DNA of 64,000 nt from Diphasiastrum complanatum (GCA_029204225.1 CM055097.1:72184206-72248205); one strand, 5' to 3'. Numbered from the stretch's first letter, positions 1 to 10,820 are shown. Numbers and translations are program-made. The notes: generated from the letters alone by a model not told the origin.

Positions 1-263
1 ATGGAGGATCCACGACTCCCAAGTATTGTTGGTGATCAATGCATCATACTCTTGCTTCATGGCATCATACCACTCCTTGGTATTGAGTGCCTCTTGTACA
101 TTCTTTGGCTCTTCATGAGAGACATAAAAAACATAATTAGTGGAATCAAGATCCACTTGTTTGCCTTTGTCATCATATGAGAGCCTCTTAGGCTCGGATC
201 TATCTCTCATGGATCTTCTTGGTGAGAAAATCCGAGGAGAGTCTTCTTCAAATCTCGACCCCA

Positions 264-1969
264 TCACATCATAATTGTCTTCAAGATCAATAATTGATGA
301 TGCATCCATAGATTTCTTGATCTCGGCCTCTTCAAAAGATGAGTGTTGATCTTCATGAAAGACAACATCTCTACTTTCAATAACTTGAGAAGTAGAGAGT
401 ATAAAGACTCTATAGGCCTTCTTGGTGGATGAGTATCCAGCCATGATCCCTTTGCATGCACTGGATCTTCCTTCTTCCTTGTTTCCAAGGGAATATGGAC
501 AAAGCATAAGCATCCAAAAACTCTAAGGTGATCAACCTTAGGCTTCTTTAAAAATAAGATTTCATTTGTTGACTTTCCTCCAAGAGCTATATGTGGGAGC
601 CTATTGCAAAGATAATTTGCACAATTAATGGCTTCTCCCCAAAAATCTTTGGGCAAAGATGCCTCAATTCTCATAGATTTTGCACATTCACATAGAGATA
701 TATTCTTTCTCTCGGCCACTCCATTTTGAGATGGAGAGTAGGCACAAGAAAACTCTCTTTTAATGCCTTCAAGCTCACAAAAATCTTGAAATTTATTGGA
801 GATATATTCACCACCTCCATCACTTCTAAGAGCTTTAATCTTGAATGAGTGCTTCTCTACATAGGCTTTGAAAATAAGGAAATGATCAAACACCATAGAT
901 TTAGAAGCAAGAAGATATATCCAAGTGAATATTGTGTAATCATCAAGAAAGTAACAAAACAAGTGGCTCTTCCCTTGCTTGTAGTTGATGAGGAATGCAC
1001 ATCCGAGTGGATTAAGTCCAAAGGATGCTTGTTTTTTATAGAAGATCTTGTAAATGGCTTTTTGTGAGATTTAGCAATAGTAGAAGCCTCACAAGGCTTG
1101 ATCTTCTTGGAGAGTGACTTTGGCAAGCCAATAGCTTTGGCTTCTTTAATCATAGAGAGCATGGATTTGTAGTTCTGATGTCCCAACCTCCTATGCCATA
1201 ATTCCTCCATAGAGAGCTTGTCCACAAGAGCAACATTACAAGAATTCACATACTCATTTGGATCTAGTTTATAGATGCCACCAAATCTAGATCCTAATGC
1301 AAGTATCTCATCATTCTTCTTGATAGTGCAAGTATCAACATTGAATTTTACATCAAGGCCATTATCAAGCAATTGGCTAACACTAATAAGATTCTTGGTA
1401 AGCTTAGGTACATAAAGAACTTTAGAGAGAGAAAGAACTTTAGAGGATGCAAGCTTCAAGGGAATGTTCCCTATGCCTTCAATAGGACACTCAAAATCAT
1501 TTGCAGTGTATATTGATTTCTTCACTCCATCATAAGGTGCAATAGAAGAGAAAGAGTCCTTGGAGCTACACATATGTGAAGAGACTACACTATCAATATA
1601 CCATAGGCCATTCTTCTTGAAAGGAGTAGATGAGAAAATAGAGACCATAAGAGATCCCTCTCCATCACTTGCAATAGTGTCTTCCTTCTCATTGGTAATG
1701 TTGGCTTGCTTGAGTTGATTCTTCTTCTTGAAGCAATTGGTGACATAATGACCTTTCTTGCCACAATAAAAGCGCTTGATCTTCTTCTTCTTGGGCTTGG
1801 ATGATGAAGCATTAGAGGAATCATCTTTCTCCTCATCTTTGTCTTTGGATTTGACTTTTTCCTTGCTTGAGGATTGTTGATGTTGGTTCTTGCTCCTCCC
1901 TTTGCGCTTATCCTTGGCAAAGAGAGCTTTGCCATCATTATGAGTGAGAGAAAGCTTGTCCATCCTCAA
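264..1969 (-). pseudogene. Copia A pol: zinc knuckle, protease, integrase (broken)
   Basis: Frame 1969-857 carries a zinc knuckle whose first cysteine is replaced (RFYCGKKGHYVTNC), a protease site decayed from DSGAS to DSVVS, and the pre-integrase block ELWHRRLGH. A frameshift near 900-960 moves the integrase core to frame 962-264, which keeps DDYT, RSDGGGEY and QNGVAERKN, the D-D-E core. After about residue 170 of that frame (VHAKGSW) the reading is out of frame again, and true sequence continues in another frame to the window edge. In the family gag and pol are one reading frame, so these breaks are lesions. The protein would have processed and integrated element DNA; it cannot be functional here. 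Confidence 0.85.
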
Positions 1970-2550
1970 GAGCTTGTACTCTTGTCTTGATATTTTGAAA
2001 TTAACACACTTTGGAGAGCCTCCAAACTTGGTAGCTCCTCCTTAATGGCAGAGGATTGGACAAGGTTATCAAATTCACTTCTCAAGCCATTGAGAATGAC
2101 TTGAACTAGCTCATTTTGATTGATGGAATCACCAATACAAGCAAGTTCTCTATGAATATCTTTTACTCTCAAAACATAACTAGATGCACTCTCATCACTC
2201 TTTTGGCTACTTTGAAAGATTTGATTCCTCAGAGTGAGAAGCCTAGAGGTATTCTTAGCCTCATAGATAGCCTTGAGACAATCCCAAGCTTCTTTGGCTG
2301 TTGTACAAGTACCTATCTCCCTCAATATCTCATTAGAGACATTCATCTTAATGTAGTGGAGAGCCATCTTGGCTCTTTTTTTGTATTTTTGAACCTCTTG
2401 AAGAACTTGTGGTTCTTCTTCAAGGCCAAGAGCTATGTCCATCACGTCTTGAAGGATCAAGATGGACTCCATCCTCATTTTCCAAATTGAATAGTTTGAA
2501 GTGGTCAATCTTTCACTTGGTTCCAGCAAGGATGAACCCATTGAAGACAT
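1966..2550 (-). pseudogene. Copia A gag (UBN2-type capsid region)
   Basis: An open frame of 194 residues begins MSSMGSSLLEPSERL and contains the copia gag signatures YSIWKMRMESIL, CTTAKEAWDCLKAIYE and RLLTLRNQIF. It has the same layout as the gag of elements F and H, so these are one lineage. It ends at TGA (1966-1968) exactly where the neighbouring frame takes over (SLRMDKLSL), which indicates a one-base frameshift at the gag/pol join rather than a natural stop. The start is chosen because the same MSS start is conserved in F and H. Confidence 0.85.
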
Positions 2551-3294
2551 TTGAAGTGAAGAAAACTCAAATGATGATCAATAAATGGTGCTACACACTC
2601 TCAATAGGATCCAATAATAGAGTACTATCTCCTCCTATGAAAGATCTTGCAACTATTTGTGAATTGATTCTTTCTAGCTACACAAATCTCTCTAACACAA
2701 GATCTATTTCACATCAAATGATGGAGTATAGGCAAAGTTAGGATCAAACACTCTTATCATGTGTGAAGTACTCTAAGAAACCAAATTTGACTTAAATACA
2801 ATGATATTGCATGAAACAAAATGGCTAAGATCTCAAAACAGTGCCTAGATCACATATAGATGAGATTGGCAAGCATACAACTGTGATTTTGGATCAACCA
2901 AGCAATCTCTTGACCAAACCAAATGTGTCCACCCAGGTCTAGGTGCCCTACCTAACCCTCTTCAAAAGCTTATAGCTTTTGATTGTCTCAACCAAATGGA
3001 ATGAAACTGATTGTATCAGAAACTAGACAAAAAATAGCTTCAAAACAAGCTATCAAGCAAGATAAATGGATCAAACATGAGAGAGAACTTCCAAACTGAA
3101 ATTGGATGTTCCTCACACGTGTCTGAGAACCTGTTCCGTACAGTACCAGGTCAAATCCAATCAATGTTCTTTTGATCTCTTTTGATCCAAGATTGAACGA
3201 GATAGCTAGGAAAATGGGCCTTGACAACTTCTAGCTCAAGATTGATGAAATTTTTTTCACTTAGATGGATCAAAATGCATGGTAACCTTAGGTA

Positions 3295-3307
3295 GGCTCT
3301 GATACCA
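3295..3307 (-). other. Primer binding site of copia A
   Basis: The minus strand reads TGGTATCAGAGCC directly after the LTR. It is complementary to the 3' end of plant initiator Met tRNA, the usual copia primer. The 2551-3294 stretch between it and gag is an untranslated leader with a CACACGTGT box at 3114-3122. Confidence 0.85.
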
Positions 3308-4018
3308 TGTTGAATTTCACACGTGTGAACTGTCCACTACATGTACTTGTGATCTCCTAAGGTGTGTAGATGCACCAAGATCAAGACTAGATTGAGATTG
3401 AAAATCTATCTTTGAATCTATGGCAAAAACACACTACTACATGCATTCAATCACTTCCAACTCTAACTCACACGTGTGAAAAGTATTCAAAAAATAATCT
3501 AAGTAAAAACAAGCTGCTCTCCTTGGGTAGAGAGAGAAAAAACATCATGAGCTCTCGGGTAGAGAGAGAAAGCTAGAAATCCAATAACTCACAAAATCCA
3601 TGAAATCACCAAATCAATTAGATCCAAAATGAGGAGTACAATGATACTAGTAGATCCATGAGCTACCACTATGCTTAACTATGATTGGACCATATTTTGT
3701 CACCTCTTGATCCTATTGGATCATTGCTCTATGCACCTCTTAATTCTATTGGACTATATTCAAGCACACCTCAATTTCCTATTGGACCTCACAAGGTTCC
3801 ACCTCTAAATCCTATTGGACCTCTTGGAATTCATTAAACAAAAGCTTTACACTTGTCTACACTCTAATTGGCATGTGTTTAGCCTCTTACTCTATTTTGG
3901 CTCAATAGTTGCATTACAAGTGGAAATGCATAATTTGCCATCTATGCCAAATTTATTCCTATCAACATCCTACACCTAGATGCTTGATGTAAAAAACATA
4001 AGACCCCTATATCTAACA
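3308..4018 (-). repeat. 5' LTR of copia A (711 bp)
   Basis: The LTR is bounded by TG and CA (minus strand begins TGTTAGATATAGGGG and ends next to the primer site). It holds a perfect 14-bp palindrome TTCACACGTGTGAA at 3316-3329, eight bases from the inner end, and a second copy of its core at 3468-3479. The right boundary is supported because the next bases are coding sequence of element B. Confidence 0.8.
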
Positions 4019-5260
4019 TAGATAATCTTTTTCAATTCTTCAGCAGAGATCTGATTGAAAGCTTGATTAACCCTAAACACTCTAATATTTTTGAGTAATG
4101 GCTTTGATCATGTCCACACCTGATATGGTGTCTTGCCATTCAGGGCCTTTGTAATGGATCAAATTTGTAGATAGGCGGTTGTAGTAACAACCTCTATCCA
4201 TAATTATTTTGGAAGAGAGGCATGGGCCAGCATGCTCTTTGCACTTGCAATGAGTGTCTAATTCTTCCTTTGGGCTACACCATTGGACTGAGGTGAGTAG
4301 CTGGCTGTGGATTGTTGTAGGTGTATGGCCTTGCATAAAGCTTTGAACTCGGTGGAGATAAATACTCTCCCTTCATCAGAACATAGAGCTTTGATTCTTC
4401 TTTGGGTTGAATTTTCTGTTGATGTTTTGAACTGCTTGAAGAACTTGAACGTATCGGATTTTTTCTTTAGAAAATAAGTTGCAGTCCTCTGAGAGAAGTC
4501 ATAAATAAAAGTCAGTAAATAGACAGCTGCCCTTGTGGAAATGGTCTGCATAGGGCCACAAATGTCGATGTGTACAAGATCTAGCTAGAAGTATGGACGA
4601 TATCGAAAATGGAGGGACTTCTAGCATGCTTGCTGATTACACACCTTTTACATGGAGTATCGAAATTGCTAATTGTGGGCAGATCTTGTACAAAACTTTG
4701 TTTTGACATTTGTTGACTACATTTGGATTTGAGGTGGCCTAATCTGAAATGCCAAAGCATATCAGTCGATTCAGAAGTGGTTGCATAAAGAGCTTCACAA
4801 ATAAAAGGATTGTAGTGGCTGATTTTGCAAAGATTGCCACTCCTTTTTTTGAAAGCTAGAGCTTTTCAAGATTTGTCCAAGATTTGTCAAAAATGGTGCA
4901 GCCATTTGTGTCAAATTCTACCCTCCGATCCAGATGATACACATGAACTTGACAAAGCATTCAAGAGACAGAAGAAACTAATAGAAGGTACTGATGGCAG
5001 CCAAAAATAACAGCAAACAAGGTGCCTAATAGCACCTACCACGTCTGGAAACCTCTTAAAATCATGCACAAAAGCTTGACGACAATATACTGCTCCCAAT
5101 GGAGGAAGGAATAATGAAAACAAGTTTTTTTCCATAAATTTTGAGTACACCTATCCTATCCAACTTGCCACATCAAAATTAGCTAGTTTCCAAAAACTTG
5201 CTAATTTGGGCTTAGTTTTGGATCAACCCCATCAAATCTTCATAAATCCTCTTGTACTTG
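4019..5260 (-). pseudogene. Copia B pre-integrase and integrase, gag and protease deleted
   Basis: On the minus strand, 4840-4600 encodes a pre-integrase block (WHFRLGHLKSK), 4551-4258 the integrase core (FIYDFSQRTATYFLKKKS, CSDEGRVF, SPQSNGVAQRKN), and after a frameshift 4336-4082 the rest. The frame then runs to 4019 (FNQISAEELKK) where element A cuts it. Only about 420 bp separate the pre-integrase block from the primer site, so gag, zinc knuckle and protease have been lost by internal deletion. The glycine-glycine-glutamate block reads DEGR, so the core is damaged. Confidence 0.8.
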
Positions 5261-5272
5261 GCTCTGATACCA
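5261..5272 (-). other. Primer binding site of copia B
   Basis: The minus strand reads TGGTATCAGAGC immediately inside the LTR, the same initiator Met tRNA primer site as element A. Confidence 0.85.
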
Positions 5273-6130
5273 TGTGGAAAATTTGCAAAATTGGACCAAG
5301 AATGGATCATAAAATGATCCACAAGAGTGATTGAATGTTAAATACAATTTATCTATCAATCTACACAAGATTCAGATCAATCTAGATCAAATTTAGATGA
5401 GAAAATCTAAGAAGAACAATCATAAATGAAAGGGAATTGTACTTGCTGGTTTCGCAAGTGTGAAAACATGTCAGAGTACGGACTCCAGCCTGAAATCAAA
5501 GTACAATATGATAGGAACTCAAAACTATCAAGAAAAATCAAGACAAATGATGAAATTGACAAGAATTGCCTCCAAAACCAAGATTGGTGTTGCTTCTATT
5601 ATTATGGCCAAATGTGGCTGTATATATACAAAAAGTGGGAGCTCGTGGTACTGATCATCCCTCTAATCTCACATGTGTGAGGGTGCTTTGTCATGTGATG
5701 ATTCATCATGCAAATTGACACTTGGACAAAACCTTCTATTTTGAGCACTTTTGGTCCATTTTTCTTCTATGTAGAAAACTAGGAAAAACTCTTCTAGAAG
5801 TGCAAATTCGACTTCCTCATCTTATTCCACATGTGTGAGTAGACCTCTACACCTAGGATTTGACACCTAATCTCATGATGTGGCTTCATGCAATCTCTAG
5901 ATTGATGCCATGTGACATATGACTAAAAAACATGATTTTGGCCTTTTTAGCCAATAGAACTTGATTTAAACTATATGTACAAGCTATATGATTGTACTAC
6001 ATAAAAAGTACATTTATTTCACACGTGGAAACAGGCTCCACACATGTGTAATCATCCTATATAGCCTTGACCAAGCATGATTTTTGCATTTTTCACAAGA
6101 CCAAGGCTATGAAAAACAAACATGTCGAAA
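5273..6130 (-). repeat. 5' LTR of copia B (outer end uncertain)
   Basis: The sequence begins at the primer site and is related over several blocks to the LTR of copia C at 13.7-14.5 kb (for example the shared AGTACGG...CTG block near 5477 and 13840 and the TTCACACGTGG block near 6018 and 14391). The outer boundary is not marked by a clear CA dinucleotide and is placed near 6130 by loss of similarity. Confidence 0.6.
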
Positions 6131-6717
6131 AACCATAGAAATTGAAAATAAATGAATAATAACTTGAATTAATAGCAAGAAAACAAACAAGTAAGAACAA
6201 CCATAGAAAAATGTAAATATATTTCTATAAAAAATTTCTGTACATGTGTCTCATCCACATCAAGTGAGACCAACTTTTTATAAGTATCAACTATCTATGA
6301 TCTCTAAATTCATTTCTCCAGCTGGAAGTAGCTTGGGTGGAGAACACTCTGCCACTGCAACTGGATATGAATATTCGATCACAAGCTTTATGGTCTCCTG
6401 CCTAAAGTGCATTATCTCTATTGGGGAGACTTTCGGACATTTAAACTGAAAAAAACATAAACACAATTAAATGTTATTAATCAAAGATTGGTTATTAGGA
6501 ATTTGATTATGAAACAAAAAAACAAAAACACAATTTAATGTTATTAATTGAAGATTACCTCTTCCAGTTTAGGAGGTTCATCTTATAGTGCAAGCCAATT
6601 GAAAAAGTGTTTGGCATTGCATACCGTATACCAACCACAGCTGATAGAATCAACCTGCTGGGAGGACTGCAGTATCCAATATAAATGAAAGTTAGTAACA
6701 AAATTTTAACATTATGA

Positions 6718-6788
6718 CATATCAGATCAACACGCAGGATGTTATAATAAAATCTACAACGAAAACAAGCGCGCGTCGAACCGATATC
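6718..6788. repeat. 71-bp dyad unit 1
   Basis: The left arm reads CATATCAGATCAACACGC and the right arm, read in reverse complement, GATATCGGTTCGACGCGC. The 30-bp centre is unrelated to the other units. It lies inside the intron of the protease remnant. Confidence 0.8.
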
Positions 6789-6804
6789 CAAAAACTATTG
6801 TTTG

Positions 6805-6876
6805 AATATCGGAATCAGCGCACACGATATAAAAAGAAACCAAACAATAACTACAAGGGCGCGTCAAACCGATATT
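6805..6876. repeat. 72-bp dyad unit 2
   Basis: The left arm reads AATATCGGAATCAGCGCAC, with one inserted A that explains the 72-bp length. The right arm in reverse complement is AATATCGGTTTGACGCGCC. It starts 17 bp after unit 1 in the same intron. Confidence 0.8.
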
Positions 6877-7347
6877 GATAAATTTTTACCTCTGCATCAA
6901 CCATTTTCAGTTTTGTATATGCTATTGCATGTGGTATTGGAAAGAGTTCCAGTATTTTCTGGATATGGCTCCTGGCAATTTTGTGTGTGTGTGTAATAGA
7001 GTTCATCTTTAAACAAACTGGATTACACACACCCTCATCATTGACATATAAGGACAACACATATAAGCTCCAATGATCACTGCAATCAGAAAACAATAAA
7101 TTTATGAGAACCAATGTGAAATCAAAATTCATATAAAAAATTCAACTTAATAAAATCTGAAAAAAATATACTTATTTTGTTATGTATGAGAGCACAAGAA
7201 TTGGAGTCCCCAGTCTGACGTATTGGATCGTGCAAACTTTTGAAATCAAAAAAATCAAATGCAGCCATGAATTGAAGGAGAAACAATGCTACATCTATAA
7301 ACAATGGGGTCTGGAAAAACTCCATCCAGTACTGATTGCCCCACCTC

Positions 7348-7680
7348 CTACATTGTCACCTAGCATTTTATCCCTACTTTCTAATTCACCTGTATCTAAT
7401 TTAGAAAGGGGAAGACCAGCATTGGTCTTAGGCATCTTAAAACTGTATTGAGGACCTAAAGCTTTAAGACATGTGTTTAACAATTGGTCATATTGTACAT
7501 ATTGAGGAATATTTACAAAGGCAAGTGCAGGGGGGTGAAGGAAGTAATATAGATAAACCACAAAAAGAATTGTCATTCAAAATTGATTCTACTTTTACAT
7601 TTACAAAATCATCTAAATCATTTCCTAGAACAGGAGGTGGGGAACTAATATTTGTGGGGTAGGAGGAGACTGAGATTTTG
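7348..7680 (-). pseudogene. Decayed linker coding between H3-like and protease parts
   Basis: The minus strand stays coding-like across two frames: 7660-7540 reads DLDDFVNVKVESILNDNSF, then after a run of six C near 7535 the frame shifts and continues IPQYVQYDQLLNTCLKAL toward 7300. No family is recognised. Its position between the H3-like frame and the protease frame, on the same strand, suggests one long gene or two adjacent genes; frameshifts hide which. Confidence 0.4.
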
Positions 7681-8252
7681 AAGGAGGAGGAGATTTATTA
7701 GGAGAGGAAGATTTAGTAGGAGAAGATAAAGATGGAGTTCTGGGAGGAGAAGAAGGAGACTTAGGAGGAGACTTGGGAGGAGATTGCCTAGTAGATAGAA
7801 TCTCATCTAGAGGAGATGGCCTTGAAAAATCCCTCGCTTTATTAGGAGGGTCATGAGACCTCCTCTTCTTTGAAATACTCCCGCTCTGTACTCGAAAAAC
7901 AAGCCGAGATGGTTGAGATTGCTTTCGTTTTCTCTTCTCTGAATCTTGTTTTGGAGGAGAGGAAGGAGCAGGTCTAAAGTACTCTGCAAATTTGTCATAT
8001 GTGTCTCGTAGCCTGAACACAATGTTGAAATCCCTGGGCATGATGGTCACCCTCTTAGCATGGACAACTGCAACAATAGTATTTGAAAAAAATTTCACTT
8101 GGAAATCCTCACATGCAGTGTGTAGCGCCTCTATTGCCGTTACAGAATATCCTTGAGCCAGGGTGGGTCTCTTATTCTGCCCCTTGTCCTAGGAGGAGGT
8201 AGTGGTGGACGAGGCGGTGGTGGTGCATTTCCCTGACCTCTTCCAATGATTA
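7625..8252 (-). pseudogene. Histone H3-like core with proline-rich extension (main part)
   Basis: The frame ending at 7625 encodes TAIEALHTACEDFQ, then [14 protein letters not shown] and FRLRD. This matches the histone H3 segment from mid helix 2 through loop 2 and helix 3 (H3: [27 protein letters not shown]), with about 21 of 45 positions identical by eye. The H3 helix N and helix 1 region is missing. Instead of ending, the protein continues for about 110 residues rich in Pro, Ser and Lys with basic clusters KRKRK and KKRR. Upstream, 8252-8140 is a proline-rich stretch in another frame (APPPPRPPLPPPRTRGR). An IMPRDF centre is closer to canonical H3 than to centromeric H3, but both are diverged. 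Confidence 0.65.
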
Positions 8253-9402
8253 ATTAGGGCCCTTTTTGAACTCAAAAAGGGCATCTTGCTTGCCTAAACA
8301 TGTTTGATAATCTGGATTAATTAACCTGCTAATAGTCCTATGTGGCAGTTCACCTTGGGTTTAGCTTGAGTGAAAACCTAATCTCATAGGTTGCACTTGA
8401 TCTAGTATATTAAATGAAAAAATAATTAAATTCAAGGTTTGTGAAAATATTGATTTATTTTTTAATTTGTGAAGGGCTTAAATTTTTTTTGCACTTCATT
8501 GGTCTTCTTTTGAGCTTTATTTTGGTATAAAATAAGTTGTAAATTTTTTTTAATTCTTCATATTGAAACTTTTAGGGGGGGGGGGGGGGGACCTTGTAAA
8601 AAAAAACTTTTGAAAATGAAGGGTTAGGGGGTACATCCCCCCCTCCCCCCGACATGGTCCCCTGCACGCGGTCGTGCAGGGCCTTTCTAATGCTCACACC
8701 CACACCTCGGGCCGCTGGCCTGGTTCGCTACCCGACCACTCATATCGGCCCACGGATCTGCTAGCTGGTGGTGTGGCTAGTTGGGAGCCGTGCACGGGAG
8801 AGTGGGAGGTTGCGGCAGGTTGGGCGGTAAACCGGGCCAGTGGCCCGGGGTGTATTCAAACAACATGCAGGGGAGCGAGGTGATGGGAGGGACGGCCGTG
8901 CAGGGAAGCGGGGTGAGGGGAGGCGTGGTCGTGCACAGGAGCTTTGTGAGGGGGGCGGGGGGATGGTGTACCCCCTCCCCCCTTTCATTTTCAATTTTTT
9001 TTTCTAAGTACAATGTGTTAACACGACCACCCAATCCCCCATTTTTTTTTTCAAAGTTTCAATATGAGAATTAAAAAAAACTGCAACTTATTTTATACCA
9101 AATTAAAGCTCAAAAGAAGACTTATGAAGAGAAAAAAAATTTCAGCCCTTCACAAATTCAAATTTTGAATTTGGGCCTTGCTTATGAGTGTGACATTGTC
9201 ATTAATAAGAGGCTAGGGGAGTATAGTTAGAGTGTGGTTAGTGGTGAGTTAGATTTTGAAGATTTCGTCTAGTCCATTGAATGTGCCATGTCATATGGAC
9301 CATTCCATCTCAATTGTCACTCTCTTATTGGTACACATGTCGTCATTAACACTAATTATAATTAGTGAAAAGGCCCTTTTTGAGTCCAAAAAGGGCCCTA
9401 AT
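8253..9402. mobile_element. Long inverted-repeat (foldback/MITE-like) transposon, 1.15 kb
   Basis: The ends are ATTAGGGCCCTTTTTG and its inverse. Inverted similarity continues inward for roughly 380 bp on each side, for example GAGCTTTATTTTGGTATAAAA on the left against its complement near 9090-9110. Each tip is itself a hairpin (GCCCTTTTT...AAAAAGGGC at 8259-8282 and 9373-9397). The centre (8640-8990) is GC-rich and carries no gene. A run of about 18 G lies at 8575-8592. No target duplication is obvious. It splits the H3-like gene between tail and core. Superfamily not determined. Confidence 0.75.
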
Positions 9403-9451
9403 GTGGGATTCCACCAGAGTGGACTCATCCTATTTGCTTAGTCCATGCCAT
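9403..9451 (-). pseudogene. N-terminal tail of the H3-like gene, cut off by the inverted-repeat element
   Basis: From ATG at 9451 the minus strand reads M-A-W-T-K-Q-I-G-stop-V-H-S-G-G. Canonical H3 is M-A-R-T-K-Q-T-A-R-K-S-T-G-G. The two arginines are replaced by TGG and TGA, which differ from CGG and CGA by one C-to-T change each, as expected of methylated CpG decay. The frame meets the transposon end at 9402. This supports an H3 ancestry for the gene whose core is at 7625-8252 and places the original start directly beside dyad unit 3. Confidence 0.6.
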
Positions 9452-9459
9452 TAGTATCC

Positions 9460-9530
9460 AATATCGGATCAGTGCGCGAAGAAGGAGAACGCAGGATCAG
9501 AGGTCAGGTCAAGCGCATCGAATTGATACT
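9460..9530. repeat. 71-bp dyad unit 3
   Basis: The left arm reads AATATCGGATCAGTGCGCG and the right arm in reverse complement AGTATCAATTCGATGCGC. It lies 8 bp upstream of the H3-like start codon. Confidence 0.75.
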
Positions 9531-9553
9531 TGAACTTAACCAAACCGATAGCT

Positions 9554-9624
9554 GGTAGCGAATGGGCGTGCGCGACTAAAAGCGGAATGTAGGAAGGTTG
9601 TTTCAAGCGTGCTAAATCAATATC
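9554..9624. repeat. 71-bp dyad unit 4
   Basis: The left arm GGTAGCGAATGGGCGTGCGC is the most diverged; the right arm in reverse complement is GATATTGATTTAGCACGC. It starts 23 bp after unit 3 ends. Confidence 0.65.
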
Positions 9625-9714
9625 GCATGGAAGTAGGAAACAATAAGAACTTTAAGCAAAAAAATTTCAGCGTCGTCCATCCAAAATGATTGCATATGTG
9701 GGGGTTTGGATGTC

Positions 9715-9785
9715 CGAGGCTCGGATTACGCTGATGATTACTTCAAAATATTCAGAGGCTTGTCAATCAAGTCAAACTAAATATC
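9715..9785. repeat. Possible degenerate dyad unit
   Basis: CTCGGATTACGCTG on the left and GTCAAACTAAATATC on the right fit the arm pattern at exactly the 71-bp spacing, but with many mismatches. It is listed separately because chance resemblance is possible. Confidence 0.3.
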
Positions 9786-9990
9786 CATCTTTCATCAAAA
9801 TGATTAGTTGATAATAACGACCACAATTAATTTCAACAAAAATATGGTCACATCTACAATTAATTCTACAAAAGTATGGTCACATCTACAATTTATTGCT
9901 GAAATTGACAAGGTTAAGCTATAGATATCTTACCTTAATGATATCCAATCATTATAATTTCGAAAAATTCCAACGGCCATTATTTCACCC

Positions 9991-10061
9991 AATAGCAAAT
10001 TGACGCGCATATACTGCATGTATAAACCAGAGGTGCTATTCTCACGCGCTGAACCGATATT
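9991..10061. repeat. 71-bp dyad unit 5
   Basis: The left arm reads AATAGCAAATTGACGCGC and the right arm in reverse complement AATATCGGTTCAGCGCGT. Confidence 0.75.
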
Positions 10062-10202
10062 GGACGGAATATGAATGATCAGAGCTTGACTTGATAGATT
10101 CTGCGTACCTTTGGACAGTATGAAGAGTCTATTGAATCAAACTTTGATCATGCATAATGGGGTCCAATAATTTTGACAATTTCAAATTTTTTTTTTTCCT
10201 TC

Positions 10203-10272
10203 AATAGCGATTCGATGCGCGCAGTCCAGCTGGAAAATAACTTTATTCTACCAGGCGCGCTGATCCGATATC
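10203..10272. repeat. 70-bp dyad unit 6
   Basis: The left arm reads AATAGCGATTCGATGCGCGC and the right arm in reverse complement GATATCGGATCAGCGCGCC, the closest to consensus. Confidence 0.75.
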
Positions 10273-10749
10273 TGAGACGCACTGAAAATATATTGGAACG
10301 TATTATGAATGCCTTATGAAAATGTTCTGAATGAACATTATCTCAAAAGGAAAAATCTCGTCTTTACGGTGCTTAAATAGGACGAGAGACTGTAATAATT
10401 CTCCTCGTACACGTTTTTCAATAATGTCCATTTAATATTTGTTTATTATTTGTTTAATGATGATTCAGTGAGGCTAGTGATAGACTACTTAATGTATTTC
10501 GACGCAGGTACAAATTTTAGGGTCAGGGCTAATGATGATTCGTAGAATCTAGTAATAGACTATTTAATGTATTCTGGCGTAGGTACAAATTTGTCTCACT
10601 CTGATTGGTGGATAAATATAGGCTGTGTTCCTCAATTCATTATTTGACAAATGTATGGTTGTGATAAATATGGGCACCACTTTCCATATTTCGATTCCGT
10701 GATCTTTTATTCTGAACTCACTCGTCATTATCTTTTTTTTCATTCTCGC

Positions 10750-10820
10750 GATATCGAATCAACACGCACCTTCACATACAATGCACGGTCAGATTCATTC
10801 AGGCGCACTGAAGCGATATC
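10750..10820. repeat. 71-bp dyad unit 7
   Basis: The left arm reads GATATCGAATCAACACGCAC and the right arm in reverse complement GATATCGCTTCAGTGCGCC. Confidence 0.8.

Larger units (their letters stand above)
1..4018 (-). mobile_element. Copia element A, right part only (internal region plus 5' LTR)
   Basis: Reading on the minus strand from the right, the order is 5' LTR (3308-4018), primer binding site (3295-3307), leader, gag (to 2550), zinc knuckle, protease, pre-integrase domain and integrase. It runs off the left edge at the start of reverse transcriptase: bases 1-80 still encode a WYDAMKQEYDALITNNTWE-type block. The order gag-PR-IN-RT is the Ty1/copia order. The bases just right of the LTR read as integrase C-terminal sequence of element B, so A is inserted into B. 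The other LTR lies outside the window, so no target duplication can be tested. Confidence 0.9.
6287..7325 (-). pseudogene. Ulp1/C48-like cysteine protease remnant with introns
   Basis: Three minus-strand exons join in phase. Exon 7079-6890 follows an acceptor TGATTGCAG and encodes DHWSLYVLSLY, with the catalytic His-Trp of Ulp1-type proteases; a later MNSI stands where the family has an aspartate (Asp to Asn). Exon 6666-6559 encodes SSQQVDSISCGWY, the Gln and Cys-Gly of the active site. Exon 6445-6287 ends the frame at TGA. There is one in-frame TAA in exon 6666-6559. An upstream piece at about 7325-7170 (PIRQTGDSNSCALIHNKIS) probably precedes it, but its donor site is damaged. The 223-bp intron between the first two exons is mostly two 71-bp dyad units. 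The family call rests on motif spacing only; the gene is certainly dead. Confidence 0.6.

Noticed and set aside
8674-9074. Several overlapping open frames in the GC-rich centre of the inverted-repeat element
   Set aside because: They exist in many frames at once because GC-rich DNA lacks stops; no domain is visible and the region is the core of a transposon.
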